Source: Cognatazoarcus halotolerans (GTDB lineage Bacteria; Pseudomonadota; Gammaproteobacteria; Burkholderiales; Rhodocyclaceae). From it: 64,000 nucleotides of DNA. The stretch spans positions 20,367 to 84,366 of the forward strand of contig NZ_WUAF01000015.1 of NCBI RefSeq assembly GCF_009800965.1, written 5' to 3'. Position 1 is the stretch's first letter, and the number at the start of each line of letters is the position of its first letter. Shown here in pieces: positions 1 through 8,329 of the stretch. The notes under the pieces are model-generated. The model was given only the letters and a program-made list of their open reading frames with translations, was not told where the DNA came from and searched no databases. The position numbers and the translations under genes are program-made.

Positions 1-1
1 A

Positions 2-631
2 GAGCGTGCGATCGTTACCGACATTGCCGGTACGACTCGCGATGCGCTGCGCGAAACGATCCAGATCGAAGGTATCCCGCTTCACGTCATCGACACAGCC
101 GGGCTGCGGGACACTGCAGACGCGGTCGAGCGGATAGGCATCGAACGCACCTGGAAGGAGATCGAGCGAGCCGACGTTATCGTCCGCCTTGTCGACATTC
201 GCAGCGGAGGCCTGTGCGCACAGGATGCGGAAATCGATCGTCGCCTGCCCGGCGGTATCGAACGTCTCACGGTTTTCAACAAGATCGATCTCGCCAATGA
301 AACGCCACGGCGGGGCGAGCATGAAGGAAAGATTGCAATCTGGCTCTCGGCGAAGGCGGGCGTCGGGATAGAGCTGCTGCAACAGGAGTTACTGCGCATA
401 GCCGGATGGCACGGCGGGGGCGGGGACGTAATCCTGGCGCGGGAGCGCCACATGCTCGCTCTTCGTTCCGCGCGCGAGCATATCGTCAATGCGAGCGAAA
501 GTGCTGATGCGCTCGAACTCATGGCTGAAGAGCTGCGCCTCGCCCAGCAGTCAATCAACGAGATCACCGGAGAGTTCAGCTCCGACGATTTGCTCGGCGT
601 GATTTTCTCGCGTTTCTGCATCGGCAAGTAG
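2..631 (+). CDS. mnmE: MnmE, tRNA modification GTPase (3' part)
   Basis: The gene runs in from the left edge, and about 209 C-terminal residues are present. The GTPase motifs are readable in order: TDIAGTTRD (G2), DTAGL (G3) and FNKID (G4). The C-terminal helical domain ends in FCIGK, whose Cys is the conserved MnmE C-terminal cysteine. MnmE works with MnmG to install the cmnm5 group on U34 of certain tRNAs; the N-terminal folate-binding domain and G1 lie outside the window. In most proteobacteria mnmE follows rpmH-rnpA-yidC and is transcribed away from oriC, so the origin is probably a few kb to the left. A parS site follows 65 bp after the stop. Confidence 0.95.
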   Translation, partial: ERAIVTDIAGTTRDALRETIQIEGIPLHVIDTAGLRDTADAVERIGIERTWKEIERADVIVRLVDIRSGGLCAQDAEIDRRLPGGIERLTVFNKIDLANETPRRGEHEGKIAIWLSAKAGVGIELLQQELLRIAGWHGGGGDVILARERHMLALRSAREHIVNASESADALELMAEELRLAQQSINEITGEFSSDDLLGVIFSRFCIGK

Positions 632-696
632 CGACCTCCCGAGACGCACAGAATCACCGCAACACCTTCCGCCGCTCCAGCTTTTTCACTCCCCGG

Positions 697-712
697 TGTT
701 TCACGTGAAACA
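697..712. promoter_or_regulatory. parS site 1 (ParB binding)
   Basis: TGTTTCACGTGAAACA, a perfect 16-bp palindrome identical to the bacterial chromosomal parS consensus. It lies in the gap between mnmE and the TSUP gene. ParB nucleates here and spreads, supporting origin segregation. A second identical site lies 831 bp downstream. Confidence 0.95.
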
Positions 713-738
713 CCATAGCAATCAGGTTCACGCGACTC

Positions 739-1524
739 ATGGCACCCGACGACCTTTCGACCACACTGCTCATTCTGCTCGGCATCGGCTCATTCGTCGC
801 CGGCCTGGTTGATGCTGTCGTCGGCGGAGGCGGACTTGTCCAGATTCCAATGCTCTTCGCGGCATTTCCCGGCGCCAGCCCTGCCGTCCTTTTTGGCACC
901 AACAAGCTCGCGAGCGTCGTGGGCACCAGCAGCGCAGCAATACAGTACGCGAGGCGAATTCCGGTTCCGTGGGCGCTGGCCCTCCCATCCGCGAGCGCTG
1001 CACTGATCGGCTCCTGGTTCGGTGCGCGCTCGGTTTCGCATTTTTCCCCCGAGCTTGTCCGACCGTTGGTTCTCATCCTCCTCGTCGCGGTGGCAATCTA
1101 TACCTTCATCCGCAAGGACTTCGGGAAGATCGCGCGTCCGTCGACCCACACCCACCGCATCCAGATTACGATCAGCTGCGTAATCGGCGCCTCGATCGGC
1201 TTCTACGACGGCTTCTTCGGTCCGGGAACCGGCAGCTTCCTGATCTTTCTCTTCATTCGTTTTCTCGGACAGGATTTCCTCCAGGCGTCGGTCACCGCGA
1301 AGATCGTCAACGTTGCGACCAACCTTGCGGCGATTGCGTTCTTCGTCGGCCACGGTTCGGTACTCTGGCTTGCCGCCGGCATCATGGCGACCTGCAATCT
1401 GGCAGGCGCATTGTTTGGTGCACGCCTTGCCGTCCGTCACGGAACAGGCTTCGTACGCAAGCTCTTCCTCGTCGTGGTCTGCGCGCTGATACTGAAACTC
1501 GCCTACGACACTCTTGCGCCCTGA
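739..1524 (+). CDS. TSUP (TauE/SafE) family membrane permease
   Basis: A 261-residue hydrophobic protein with about eight membrane segments. Glycine-rich loops near the N-terminus (FVAGLVDAVVGGGGLVQIP) and in the middle (GFYDGFFGPGTGSFLIF) are the duplicated half-motifs of the TSUP/TauE-SafE family. Members export or import small anions such as sulfite, sulfoacetate or other organosulfur compounds; the substrate here cannot be read from sequence. The ATG at 739 gives the normal family length. The gene sits exactly between two parS sites and appears to be a single-gene unit, not part of the mnmE or speD transcripts. Confidence 0.85.
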   Translation: MAPDDLSTTLLILLGIGSFVAGLVDAVVGGGGLVQIPMLFAAFPGASPAVLFGTNKLASVVGTSSAAIQYARRIPVPWALALPSASAALIGSWFGARSVSHFSPELVRPLVLILLVAVAIYTFIRKDFGKIARPSTHTHRIQITISCVIGASIGFYDGFFGPGTGSFLIFLFIRFLGQDFLQASVTAKIVNVATNLAAIAFFVGHGSVLWLAAGIMATCNLAGALFGARLAVRHGTGFVRKLFLVVVCALILKLAYDTLAP

Positions 1525-1527
1525 CGA

Positions 1528-1543
1528 TGTTTCACGTGAAACA
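1528..1543. promoter_or_regulatory. parS site 2 (ParB binding)
   Basis: A second perfect TGTTTCACGTGAAACA, starting three bases after the TSUP stop codon. Together with the site at 697-712 it brackets one gene, a spacing typical of clustered origin-proximal parS sites. Confidence 0.95.
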
Positions 1544-1587
1544 CCCCCACGGTCCGAAATGCCCGGAAAGGTTTGCACCAATCCATT

Positions 1588-1596
1588 TGCTATAAT
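1588..1596 (+). promoter_or_regulatory. Extended -10 promoter for speDE
   Basis: TGCTATAAT matches the extended -10 consensus (TGnTATAAT), 35 bp before the speD ATG. No good -35 is visible at 17 bp, which is usual for extended -10 promoters. A G-rich ribosome binding site (GGGGGCG) follows before the ATG. Confidence 0.55.
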
Positions 1597-1631
1597 CGGC
1601 CGCTTTATCTGTAGTTGGATGGGGGCGCAGC

Positions 1632-2018
1632 ATGAATGGACTACATCTGATTGCGGATCTGTATCGCTGTCAATGCAACACTGATCTGCTTGTCGACCGA
1701 GCCACCCTCGAGACGCTCTGCGTCGACGAATGCGGCAACGCCGGTCTCACCCCGCTGGGTAGCTACTTCTATCAATTCACCGACGATGCCGACAAGCCGG
1801 CCGGCGTAACCGGAACCGTGGTCCTCGCCGAAAGCCACCTCGCTGTCCATACTTGGCCTGAAACCGGTGATGTCACCCTCGATGTCTACGTCTGCAACTT
1901 CAGCCGCGACAACAGCGATCGAGCACGATCGGTATATGACTGTATCGTCACCGCTTTGAAGCCACTCGAAATCGTTGCGCACCAGGTCACCCGCGGCAAG
2001 ATCCTCCAGCCGGCATGA
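1632..2018 (+). CDS. speD: S-adenosylmethionine decarboxylase proenzyme
   Basis: A 128-residue proenzyme of the short prokaryotic SpeD class. It self-cleaves before Ser68 in LAESHLAVHTWPE, turning the Ser into the pyruvoyl cofactor; His73 and Cys88 (VYVCNF) are the expected processing and catalytic residues. The product, decarboxylated SAM, is the aminopropyl donor for the next gene, speE, whose ATG overlaps the speD stop (ATGA). This arrangement means the two are translated together as a spermidine-synthesis operon. Confidence 0.95.
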   Translation: MNGLHLIADLYRCQCNTDLLVDRATLETLCVDECGNAGLTPLGSYFYQFTDDADKPAGVTGTVVLAESHLAVHTWPETGDVTLDVYVCNFSRDNSDRARSVYDCIVTALKPLEIVAHQVTRGKILQPA

Positions 2019-2902
2019 CCAGCAGCGCGATGCAACTCCCCTCCGATGCCTTGTGCGAAGCACTCAACGATCATGCGGGCTTCTATCTTGCCGGCGCCAG
2101 GCTGATCGACTCAGGCGTAACCCCTTTCCAAAGCTACGAAGTCTGGGACAGCCCGTTTGTCGGCAAGCTCTTCAGGCTCGACGGCTGCTTCATGACCTCC
2201 GAGCGGGATGAGTTCTTCTACCACGAGAATCTCATTCATCTTGCGTCCATCACCCACGCGGGTCCTCGCACGGCCCTGATCATCGGCGGCGGCGACGGGG
2301 GGGCGGCCGAAGAGCTCTTCAAGTACCCGACGATCGAGCACATCGTACTCGTCGAACTCGACGGCAAGATCGTCGAGCTTTCCCGCGAGCATTTCTCGAA
2401 AATACACCGCGGTGCCCTTGACGACCCCCGGCTCGAAATCCGCATCGAAGACGGTCTTCACTACGTCCGCACGGTCGCGCCTGCCAACCATCAGCGCTTC
2501 GATCTCGTGGTACTCGATCTCACCGACCCAGTTGGTCCCGCCGAAGAATTGTATTCCCCCAGTTTCCTCGCCGACTGCAAGGCCCTCCTCACCGAATCCG
2601 GCGCACTCTGCCTGCACATCGGCGCCCCCTTCTACCACCCCGAACGGGTTCGCCGACTTCACACGGCACTACGAAGCACCTTCCGCCACGTGACGCCGTA
2701 CTTCGTCCACATCCCCCTCTACGGGAGCCTATGGGGACTGGCCTGTGCGTCCGACGTTCTCGAACCGGCACGTCTCTCCGAGGTCGAAGTCGACACCCGT
2801 ATCAGCCAGCGCGGCATCGGTGCACTTCGGTACTACAATGGCGCCACACACCGGGCGGTGCAGGCGCTCCCCAACTACATCCGCGACCTGCTCGCCGACT
2901 GA
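2015..2902 (+). CDS. speE: Spermidine synthase
   Basis: A 295-residue aminopropyltransferase. The SAM-binding loop GGGDGGAAEE is near residue 91, followed by the acidic VELDGKIVE strand and the catalytic region DLTDPVGPAEELY. It transfers an aminopropyl group from decarboxylated SAM to putrescine in the cytoplasm. It overlaps speD by four bases and is followed after 40 bp by rsmB. The length is normal for SpeE, and the pairing with speD makes the polyamine assignment strong. Confidence 0.95.
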   Translation: MTSSAMQLPSDALCEALNDHAGFYLAGARLIDSGVTPFQSYEVWDSPFVGKLFRLDGCFMTSERDEFFYHENLIHLASITHAGPRTALIIGGGDGGAAEELFKYPTIEHIVLVELDGKIVELSREHFSKIHRGALDDPRLEIRIEDGLHYVRTVAPANHQRFDLVVLDLTDPVGPAEELYSPSFLADCKALLTESGALCLHIGAPFYHPERVRRLHTALRSTFRHVTPYFVHIPLYGSLWGLACASDVLEPARLSEVEVDTRISQRGIGALRYYNGATHRAVQALPNYIRDLLAD

Positions 2903-2942
2903 ACGCGCTGCGCTGCCGGGCCTGATCCGCAACGAGACCCCG

Positions 2943-4265
2943 ATGAAGCCCCGATCCTCTTCGCCCCGCACGCGACCGAATCCAGTACCACCACCTGACA
3001 GCCTCGCCAGCGCCTTTCTCGGCGCAGCCCGACTGGTCGGAGAAATCCGCACTGGCACGACACTGACCCAGGCACTCGCCGATCTCGACCCCGACCGGCG
3101 ACTGACTGCTGCGCAACGCGGCGCCATCCAGGACTACACCTACAACACCCTGCGCGACTTCGGCCGAGGTGGCTTCATGCTCTCGCGCCTCATGGACAAG
3201 CCGCCGCCCGATCAGATCGAGAACCTTCTGCTCGTGGCCCTGCACCGCCTCGAACAGCGCCCCGCCGACGCCCACACCATTGTCGACCAGGCCGTCGAAG
3301 CGGCCGGGCAGCTCCTCCGCGGGAACCTGCGCGCACTGGTCAACGGCGTACTGCGCAACTACCTGCGCCGCAGCAGCGAACTGACCCAGGCTGCGGATCA
3401 CGATCCGGTTGCCCGCTATCGCCACCCCCAATGGTGGATCGAACACATTCGCAAGGCCTATCCGCAGCACTGGGAAGAAATCCTGACCGCCGGCAACATA
3501 CATCCACCGATGGCGCTGCGCCCCAACCTGCGCCGCACCACCGCCGCAGCGCTGCACAAGACACTCGGCAACGCGGGCATCGCCAGCCATCCCCAACCCA
3601 ATGGGGCACTCCTGCTCGAGCAGGCCTCGCCCGTCAGCCGCCTGCCGGGCTTCGAGGCAGGCTTGATGTCGGTGCAGGACATCGGCGCGCAGTGGGTTCC
3701 GGACCTGCTCGACCTTGCCCCGGGACAACGGGTACTCGACGCCTGTGCCGCCCCTGGCGGCAAGACCGCCCACATCCTCGAACGGTGCGACCTTGAACTG
3801 ACCGCGATCGAACTCGATCCGCAGCGGGCACGGCGCATCGAGGAAAATCTCGAACGCCTCGGCCTGGATGCGTCCCTGCGCATTGCCGATTGCAGCCGCC
3901 TCGACGACTGGTGGGACGGCCAGCCCTTCGATCGCATCCTCGCCGACGTGCCCTGTTCGGCCAGTGGCGTCGTGCGTCGACATCCCGACATCAAGTGGCT
4001 TCGCCGTGCCGACGACATCGACCGCTTTGCAAGCCAGCAGGCACGCATTCTCGATCAGCTTTGGCACACCCTGAAAGCGGGTGGCAAAATGCTCTACGTC
4101 ACCTGTTCGCTCTTCCCGGAAGAGAATGCCGCACAAGTCAGCCGTTTCCTCAGCCGCCAACCCGATGCCCGCCAGCTTCCGCTCGTCGGCATGGAGGACG
4201 GTCAGCTCCGCCCCTGCGCGGAGCACGATGGCTTCTACTACGCGTTGCTGGCCAGGCATGGCTGA
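2943..4265 (+). CDS. rsmB: 16S rRNA m5C967 methyltransferase RsmB
   Basis: About 440 residues. An N-terminal NusB-like helical domain is followed by a SAM-dependent methyltransferase domain with LDACAAPGGKTAHILE (SAM binding), DVPCSASGVVRRHPDI (motif IV Cys) and YVTCSLFPEENAAQV (catalytic Cys of motif VI). RsmB methylates C967 of 16S rRNA. The open frame extends upstream into speE, but the ATG at 2943 gives the family-length N-terminus. The stop overlaps the start of the DUF4390 gene, and the rsmB-DUF4390-ntrY-ntrX order appears to be one transcription unit. Confidence 0.93.
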   Translation: MKPRSSSPRTRPNPVPPPDSLASAFLGAARLVGEIRTGTTLTQALADLDPDRRLTAAQRGAIQDYTYNTLRDFGRGGFMLSRLMDKPPPDQIENLLLVALHRLEQRPADAHTIVDQAVEAAGQLLRGNLRALVNGVLRNYLRRSSELTQAADHDPVARYRHPQWWIEHIRKAYPQHWEEILTAGNIHPPMALRPNLRRTTAAALHKTLGNAGIASHPQPNGALLLEQASPVSRLPGFEAGLMSVQDIGAQWVPDLLDLAPGQRVLDACAAPGGKTAHILERCDLELTAIELDPQRARRIEENLERLGLDASLRIADCSRLDDWWDGQPFDRILADVPCSASGVVRRHPDIKWLRRADDIDRFASQQARILDQLWHTLKAGGKMLYVTCSLFPEENAAQVSRFLSRQPDARQLPLVGMEDGQLRPCAEHDGFYYALLARHG

Positions 4266-4836
4266 ACGAATCGCGTCGCTGCTGCGCTTCTGGGCTGCGT
4301 GCACGCTGCTGAGTCTTTGTCTGCCTGCAGCCGCCGAAACACCAACCATCAGCTACGCCGCCATCCAGTCACACGAAGAAGGCTTCACCCTCGACGCCGA
4401 TATCGACTTTCATCTCAACTCGCGCCTCGAGGATGCCGTGCAGCGTGGTGTCGCGCTGCATTTCGTGCTCGAAGCCGAAATCACCGCACCGCGCTGGTAC
4501 TGGTTCGACGAGGCAGTCGTCGGACGCCGGCTCGAATACCGGCTCTCCTACCAGCCGATCACCCGCAAGTACCGCCTGAACATCGGTAGCCTCTACCGCA
4601 ATTTCGACAGCATCGAACCCGCGGTCCAGGCCATGCAACGCACCCGCAACTGGCTCATCGCGCCGGCCGGCGCCCTGCGCAATGGCATTTCCTACGACGC
4701 CGCCGTGCGCTTCCGTCTCGAGCTCAACCAGTTGCCCAAGCCGTTCCAGGTCACGGCCATCGGCAGCAACGACTGGACGATCGACAGCGACTGGCTCCGC
4801 TGGACCTTCCTTGCCGCCCCGCCCGAGTCACAATGA
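4258..4836 (+). CDS. DUF4390 exported protein
   Basis: A 192-residue protein with an N-terminal signal peptide (hydrophobic stretch ending LCLPAAAE), followed by a beta-rich domain of the DUF4390 type (EEGFTLDADIDFHLNSRLEDA and GNDWTIDSDW-like segments). Function is unknown. The gene overlaps rsmB at its start and the sensor kinase at its end (ATGA at 4833-4836). That coupling to an NtrY-type kinase hints at a role in periplasmic sensing or envelope status, but this is inference from position only. Confidence 0.8.
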   Translation: MAERIASLLRFWAACTLLSLCLPAAAETPTISYAAIQSHEEGFTLDADIDFHLNSRLEDAVQRGVALHFVLEAEITAPRWYWFDEAVVGRRLEYRLSYQPITRKYRLNIGSLYRNFDSIEPAVQAMQRTRNWLIAPAGALRNGISYDAAVRFRLELNQLPKPFQVTAIGSNDWTIDSDWLRWTFLAAPPESQ

Positions 4837-6947
4837 AACTGATCGCCGTATCCGTGCTCGCTGCCATCTCGGGCATCCTGCTCTTCCTGCTCGCCTCGGC
4901 GAGCGCGAACACCACGCTGTTCGCCCGCAACTACCCGATGCTGCTCGCCGCCAACGGCGTCCTTACGGTGACCCTGGCGGCGCTGGTCGGCTACCAGATC
5001 CGCAAGCTCTGGCTGGAGCGCAAGGCAGCGCAGTTCGGCTCCCAACTCAAGCTCCGGCTGGTGGCCATGTTCGCCATGATGGCCATCGTGCCCGGCGTAC
5101 TGATCTATTCGGTGTCCTTGCAGTTCGCGATCAAGAGCATCGACTCCTGGTTCGACGTGAGGGTCGACACCGCACTCGAGAGCGCCATCGCGCTCGGCCG
5201 CGGCTCGCTGGATTACCTCCTCGATCAGCTCGAGGCAAAGGCCGACACCATCTCCCAGGGACTGGCCGACGGTGAAGCGCTGCGTCCGGTGCGCCTAAAC
5301 CGCCTGCGCGAACAGGTTGGCGCCGACGCGGCACTCATCTTCACCGCCAGCGGCGACATCGTTGCCACCTCGAACATCGACCCGACCCGCCTGCTGCCCG
5401 ACCTCCCTTCGGCCAGTCAGCTGCGCGACCTGCGCAAGACCCACCGACTCCGGCAGGTCGAAAGCGAAGAGGGCGGCCAGCTGCGCCTGCGCATCGTCGT
5501 CGAACTGCCCAGCCTGCAGTTGCGCGCCGATCCCTACTACCTCCAGTTACTGGGCAGCGTCCCCGAACCTTTCTCGCACCATGCCAGCACCGTGCAGGAC
5601 GCCTACCAGGACTATCAGCAACTCGCCCTCGGCCGCGCCGGCCTGCGCCAGATCTACACCCTCACGCTGACGCTCACGCTGCTGCTCGCGCTCTTCGCCG
5701 CGGCAGCGGCAGCCTTCGTTTTCGCCCGTCGTCTTTCGGCGCCGCTGCGCCTCCTCGCCGAGGGCACCCAGGCGGTTGCGCAGGGCGACTTCTCGCCGCG
5801 TCGGGCGTTGCCGGCGCGCGACGAACTCGGTGTGCTGACCCAGTCCTTCAGCCAGATGACCCGACAGCTCGACGACGCCCGCGGACAGGCCGAGCGCAAC
5901 CGCGCCGCGGTCGAGGCCTCCCGTGCCTATCTCGAGAGCGTGCTGGCCAACCTCTCCGCCGGCGTGCTCGCCTTCGCCGCCGACGGCACCCTGCGCGCGG
6001 CGAACGCCGGCGCGACCGGCATCCTCGGCGACCGGCTGGAGGGTTGCGAGCTCATCACGCTGGCCGAATGGACCCACCACAAGGACTTCCGCGATGCCAT
6101 CCTCAAGGGCTTTGCAGAAAACGAAGAGGACTGGCACGAGCAGATCGAGATCAACGCCGAGAATGGCCTGCAACAGACCCTGCTGATGCACGGCTCACGA
6201 CTGCCGCATGCCACCGACGGCGGCTGGGTGGTGGTGTTCGACGACATCTCCCACCTCATCTCCGCCCAGCGGACCGCCGCATGGGCCGAGATCGCGCGCC
6301 GCGTCGCGCACGAGATCAAGAACCCGCTGACCCCGATCCAGCTCTCCGCCGAACGTCTCGAACACCGCCTCTCGGGCCAGCTCGACGAGGCCGGCAAGGC
6401 CATGCTTTCGCGTTCCACGCGGACCATCGTCAACCAGGTCGAGGCGATGAAGAATCTGGTGAATGCCTTCCGCGACTATGCGAAACTCCCGGCTCCGGAA
6501 CTCTCGCCGCTCGACCTCAACGCCCTGGTCCGGGAAGTTGCCTCGCTGTACGAGGCCTCCCCGATCTCGCTTGTTGCGGAACTTGATCGCGACCTGCCCC
6601 TCGTTCTGGGCGACCAGGGCCAGCTGCGCCAGGTCATCCACAACCTGTTGCAGAATGCCGAGGATGCAGTCGCCGAAGTGGCCGGCGGCGAGGTGAAGGT
6701 GATCACCCGCCGCGAAGGCGCGCGAGCGGTGTTGCTGGTCCGTGACAACGGCCCCGGCTTCGCACCCGAAGTACTGAGCCGCGCGATCGAACCCTATTTC
6801 ACCACCAAGACCCGCGGCTCCGGTCTCGGGCTGGCGATCGTCAAGAAGATCATCGATGAACACGGGGGCGACACCCGTATCGGCAACCGCGACAGCGGCG
6901 GCGCGGAGATCCGCATACGCCTCCGTCCGGCGCCACAATCAGTTTGA
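4833..6947 (+). CDS. ntrY: NtrY-type sensor histidine kinase
   Basis: A 704-residue membrane kinase. Two N-terminal hydrophobic segments lie within residues 1-60, with another near 85-105. A long periplasmic/sensor part is followed by a further segment (TLTLTLLLALFAAAAAAFVFARR) leading into HAMP, a PAS-like region, HisKA with AHEIKNPLTPIQLSAERL (phosphorylated His) and HATPase_c with NLLQNAEDA, RDNGPGF and GSGLGLAIVKKI. The architecture matches NtrY, linked in different bacteria to nitrogen, redox or envelope regulation. Its partner ntrX starts 12 bp after the stop. The signal sensed is not evident. Confidence 0.88.
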   Translation: MKLIAVSVLAAISGILLFLLASASANTTLFARNYPMLLAANGVLTVTLAALVGYQIRKLWLERKAAQFGSQLKLRLVAMFAMMAIVPGVLIYSVSLQFAIKSIDSWFDVRVDTALESAIALGRGSLDYLLDQLEAKADTISQGLADGEALRPVRLNRLREQVGADAALIFTASGDIVATSNIDPTRLLPDLPSASQLRDLRKTHRLRQVESEEGGQLRLRIVVELPSLQLRADPYYLQLLGSVPEPFSHHASTVQDAYQDYQQLALGRAGLRQIYTLTLTLTLLLALFAAAAAAFVFARRLSAPLRLLAEGTQAVAQGDFSPRRALPARDELGVLTQSFSQMTRQLDDARGQAERNRAAVEASRAYLESVLANLSAGVLAFAADGTLRAANAGATGILGDRLEGCELITLAEWTHHKDFRDAILKGFAENEEDWHEQIEINAENGLQQTLLMHGSRLPHATDGGWVVVFDDISHLISAQRTAAWAEIARRVAHEIKNPLTPIQLSAERLEHRLSGQLDEAGKAMLSRSTRTIVNQVEAMKNLVNAFRDYAKLPAPELSPLDLNALVREVASLYEASPISLVAELDRDLPLVLGDQGQLRQVIHNLLQNAEDAVAEVAGGEVKVITRREGARAVLLVRDNGPGFAPEVLSRAIEPYFTTKTRGSGLGLAIVKKIIDEHGGDTRIGNRDSGGAEIRIRLRPAPQSV

Positions 6948-6959
6948 AGCAGAAGAAAG

Positions 6960-8216
6960 ATGCCCAAGATCCTTATCGTTGACGACGAAGTCGGAATCCG
7001 CGAACTCCTCTCGGAGATTCTGCAGGACGAGGGCTACGACATCACCCTCGCCGAAAACGCCGGCGCGGCACGCGCCGCCCGCAATGCGCAGCGTCCCGAC
7101 CTCGTCCTGCTGGATATCTGGATGCCGGACAGCGACGGCATCTCGCTGCTCAAGGAATGGGCGGCCAACGGTCAGCTCACCATGCCGGTGATCATGATGT
7201 CGGGGCACGGCACCATCGACAGCGCGGTCGAGGCAACGCGGATCGGCGCGCTCGATTTCCTCGAGAAACCGATCGCCCTGCAGAAGCTGCTCGCGACGGT
7301 ACGCAACGGACTGGCGCGCAAGGCGGCCAGCAGCGTCCCCTCCCAGCTGACCCTCACCGCCTTCAACCGCTCGGTGCCGCTGCGCGACTTCCGCCAGCGC
7401 CTGCTGCAGGTGCGCGAACGTTCCCGCCTGCTGCTGATGCGTATCGGCAGCGGCAGCATCGCCGAACTCGCCGCCCGCACACTGCAGCCGCCGGGCAGCG
7501 GCTGGCTCGATCTTTCGGCGCTGCCCGAACCGGTCGAGGGCGAGCAGCTGCAGGCCTTGCGCGGTGGCGTGGTGTTCGTCCCCGAACTGCTCCGCCTCAA
7601 CCGCGTCCAGCGCACCAACCTCGTTTTCGTGATCGACCGTCTCGAACGCTACAAGCTCACCGTCGCGCTCGCCACCGACCAGGGTAACGACGGTCTGCTC
7701 AAGGCAGGCTGGGACGAGGCGCTGCTGAACCGGCTGGCCGAAGTGAGCCTGCTCGCACCAGGTCTCGGCGAACTGCGCGACGAGATTCCCGAAATGGCGA
7801 CGCTGATCCTCCAGCACCTCGCCGAAGCCGCCGAAACCCCGCCGCGCAAGCTGTCGAGCGCCGCACTCAATGCACTGCGCACCCGCAACTGGCCGAATGG
7901 TTATCCCGAGCTGCGCGCGGCGATCCGTTCGCTCGCGCTCGCGACCCTCAACGAAACCATCGACCTCGAGGACGTCGAGCGGGAGCTCGGACCGCCACTC
8001 GAATCCGCGGCCAGCCCGGTGTCGCTGGATCAGCCGCTGCGCGAGGCCCGCGAGCAATTCGAGCGCATGTACTTCGAATACCACCTCGCCCGCGAAGCGA
8101 GCAACATGACGCGCATCGCCGAGCGCACCGGTGTCGAGCGCACCCACCTCTATCGCAAGCTGCGCCAGCTCGGCCTGCACGGCGGGCGGCGCACCGACGA
8201 GGGTTCCACCGAATGA
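6960..8216 (+). CDS. ntrX: NtrX-like response regulator with degenerate AAA+ domain
   Basis: A 418-residue regulator. Residues 1-120 are a good receiver (ILIVDDE acidic pocket, phosphoacceptor Asp in LVLLDIWMPDSDG, Lys in FLEKPI). The last ~50 residues carry a Fis-type helix-turn-helix (NMTRIAERTGVERTHLYRKL). The middle keeps the spacing of a sigma54 AAA+ domain, but I see no Walker A (GxxxxGK) and no GAFTGA loop. It therefore probably cannot remodel sigma54 polymerase and may act as a simple DNA-binding regulator. It directly follows ntrY, its likely kinase. Confidence 0.85.
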   Translation: MPKILIVDDEVGIRELLSEILQDEGYDITLAENAGAARAARNAQRPDLVLLDIWMPDSDGISLLKEWAANGQLTMPVIMMSGHGTIDSAVEATRIGALDFLEKPIALQKLLATVRNGLARKAASSVPSQLTLTAFNRSVPLRDFRQRLLQVRERSRLLLMRIGSGSIAELAARTLQPPGSGWLDLSALPEPVEGEQLQALRGGVVFVPELLRLNRVQRTNLVFVIDRLERYKLTVALATDQGNDGLLKAGWDEALLNRLAEVSLLAPGLGELRDEIPEMATLILQHLAEAAETPPRKLSSAALNALRTRNWPNGYPELRAAIRSLALATLNETIDLEDVERELGPPLESAASPVSLDQPLREAREQFERMYFEYHLAREASNMTRIAERTGVERTHLYRKLRQLGLHGGRRTDEGSTE

Positions 8217-8329
8217 CGCGGAGGCCTGCGGTATTCCGCGGGCTTTCATGCTGCGATGCGGCATCCGTTCTTGATCCGGCCCGGCACGCGTAGAATGGCC
8301 CCGGCCGAACAGTGGAGTCCTGAACAACC

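Noticed and set aside
5660..5690. ACGCT/CACGCTG short tandem repeat
   Set aside because: It encodes the Leu/Thr-rich membrane helix of NtrY, so it is explained by protein sequence.
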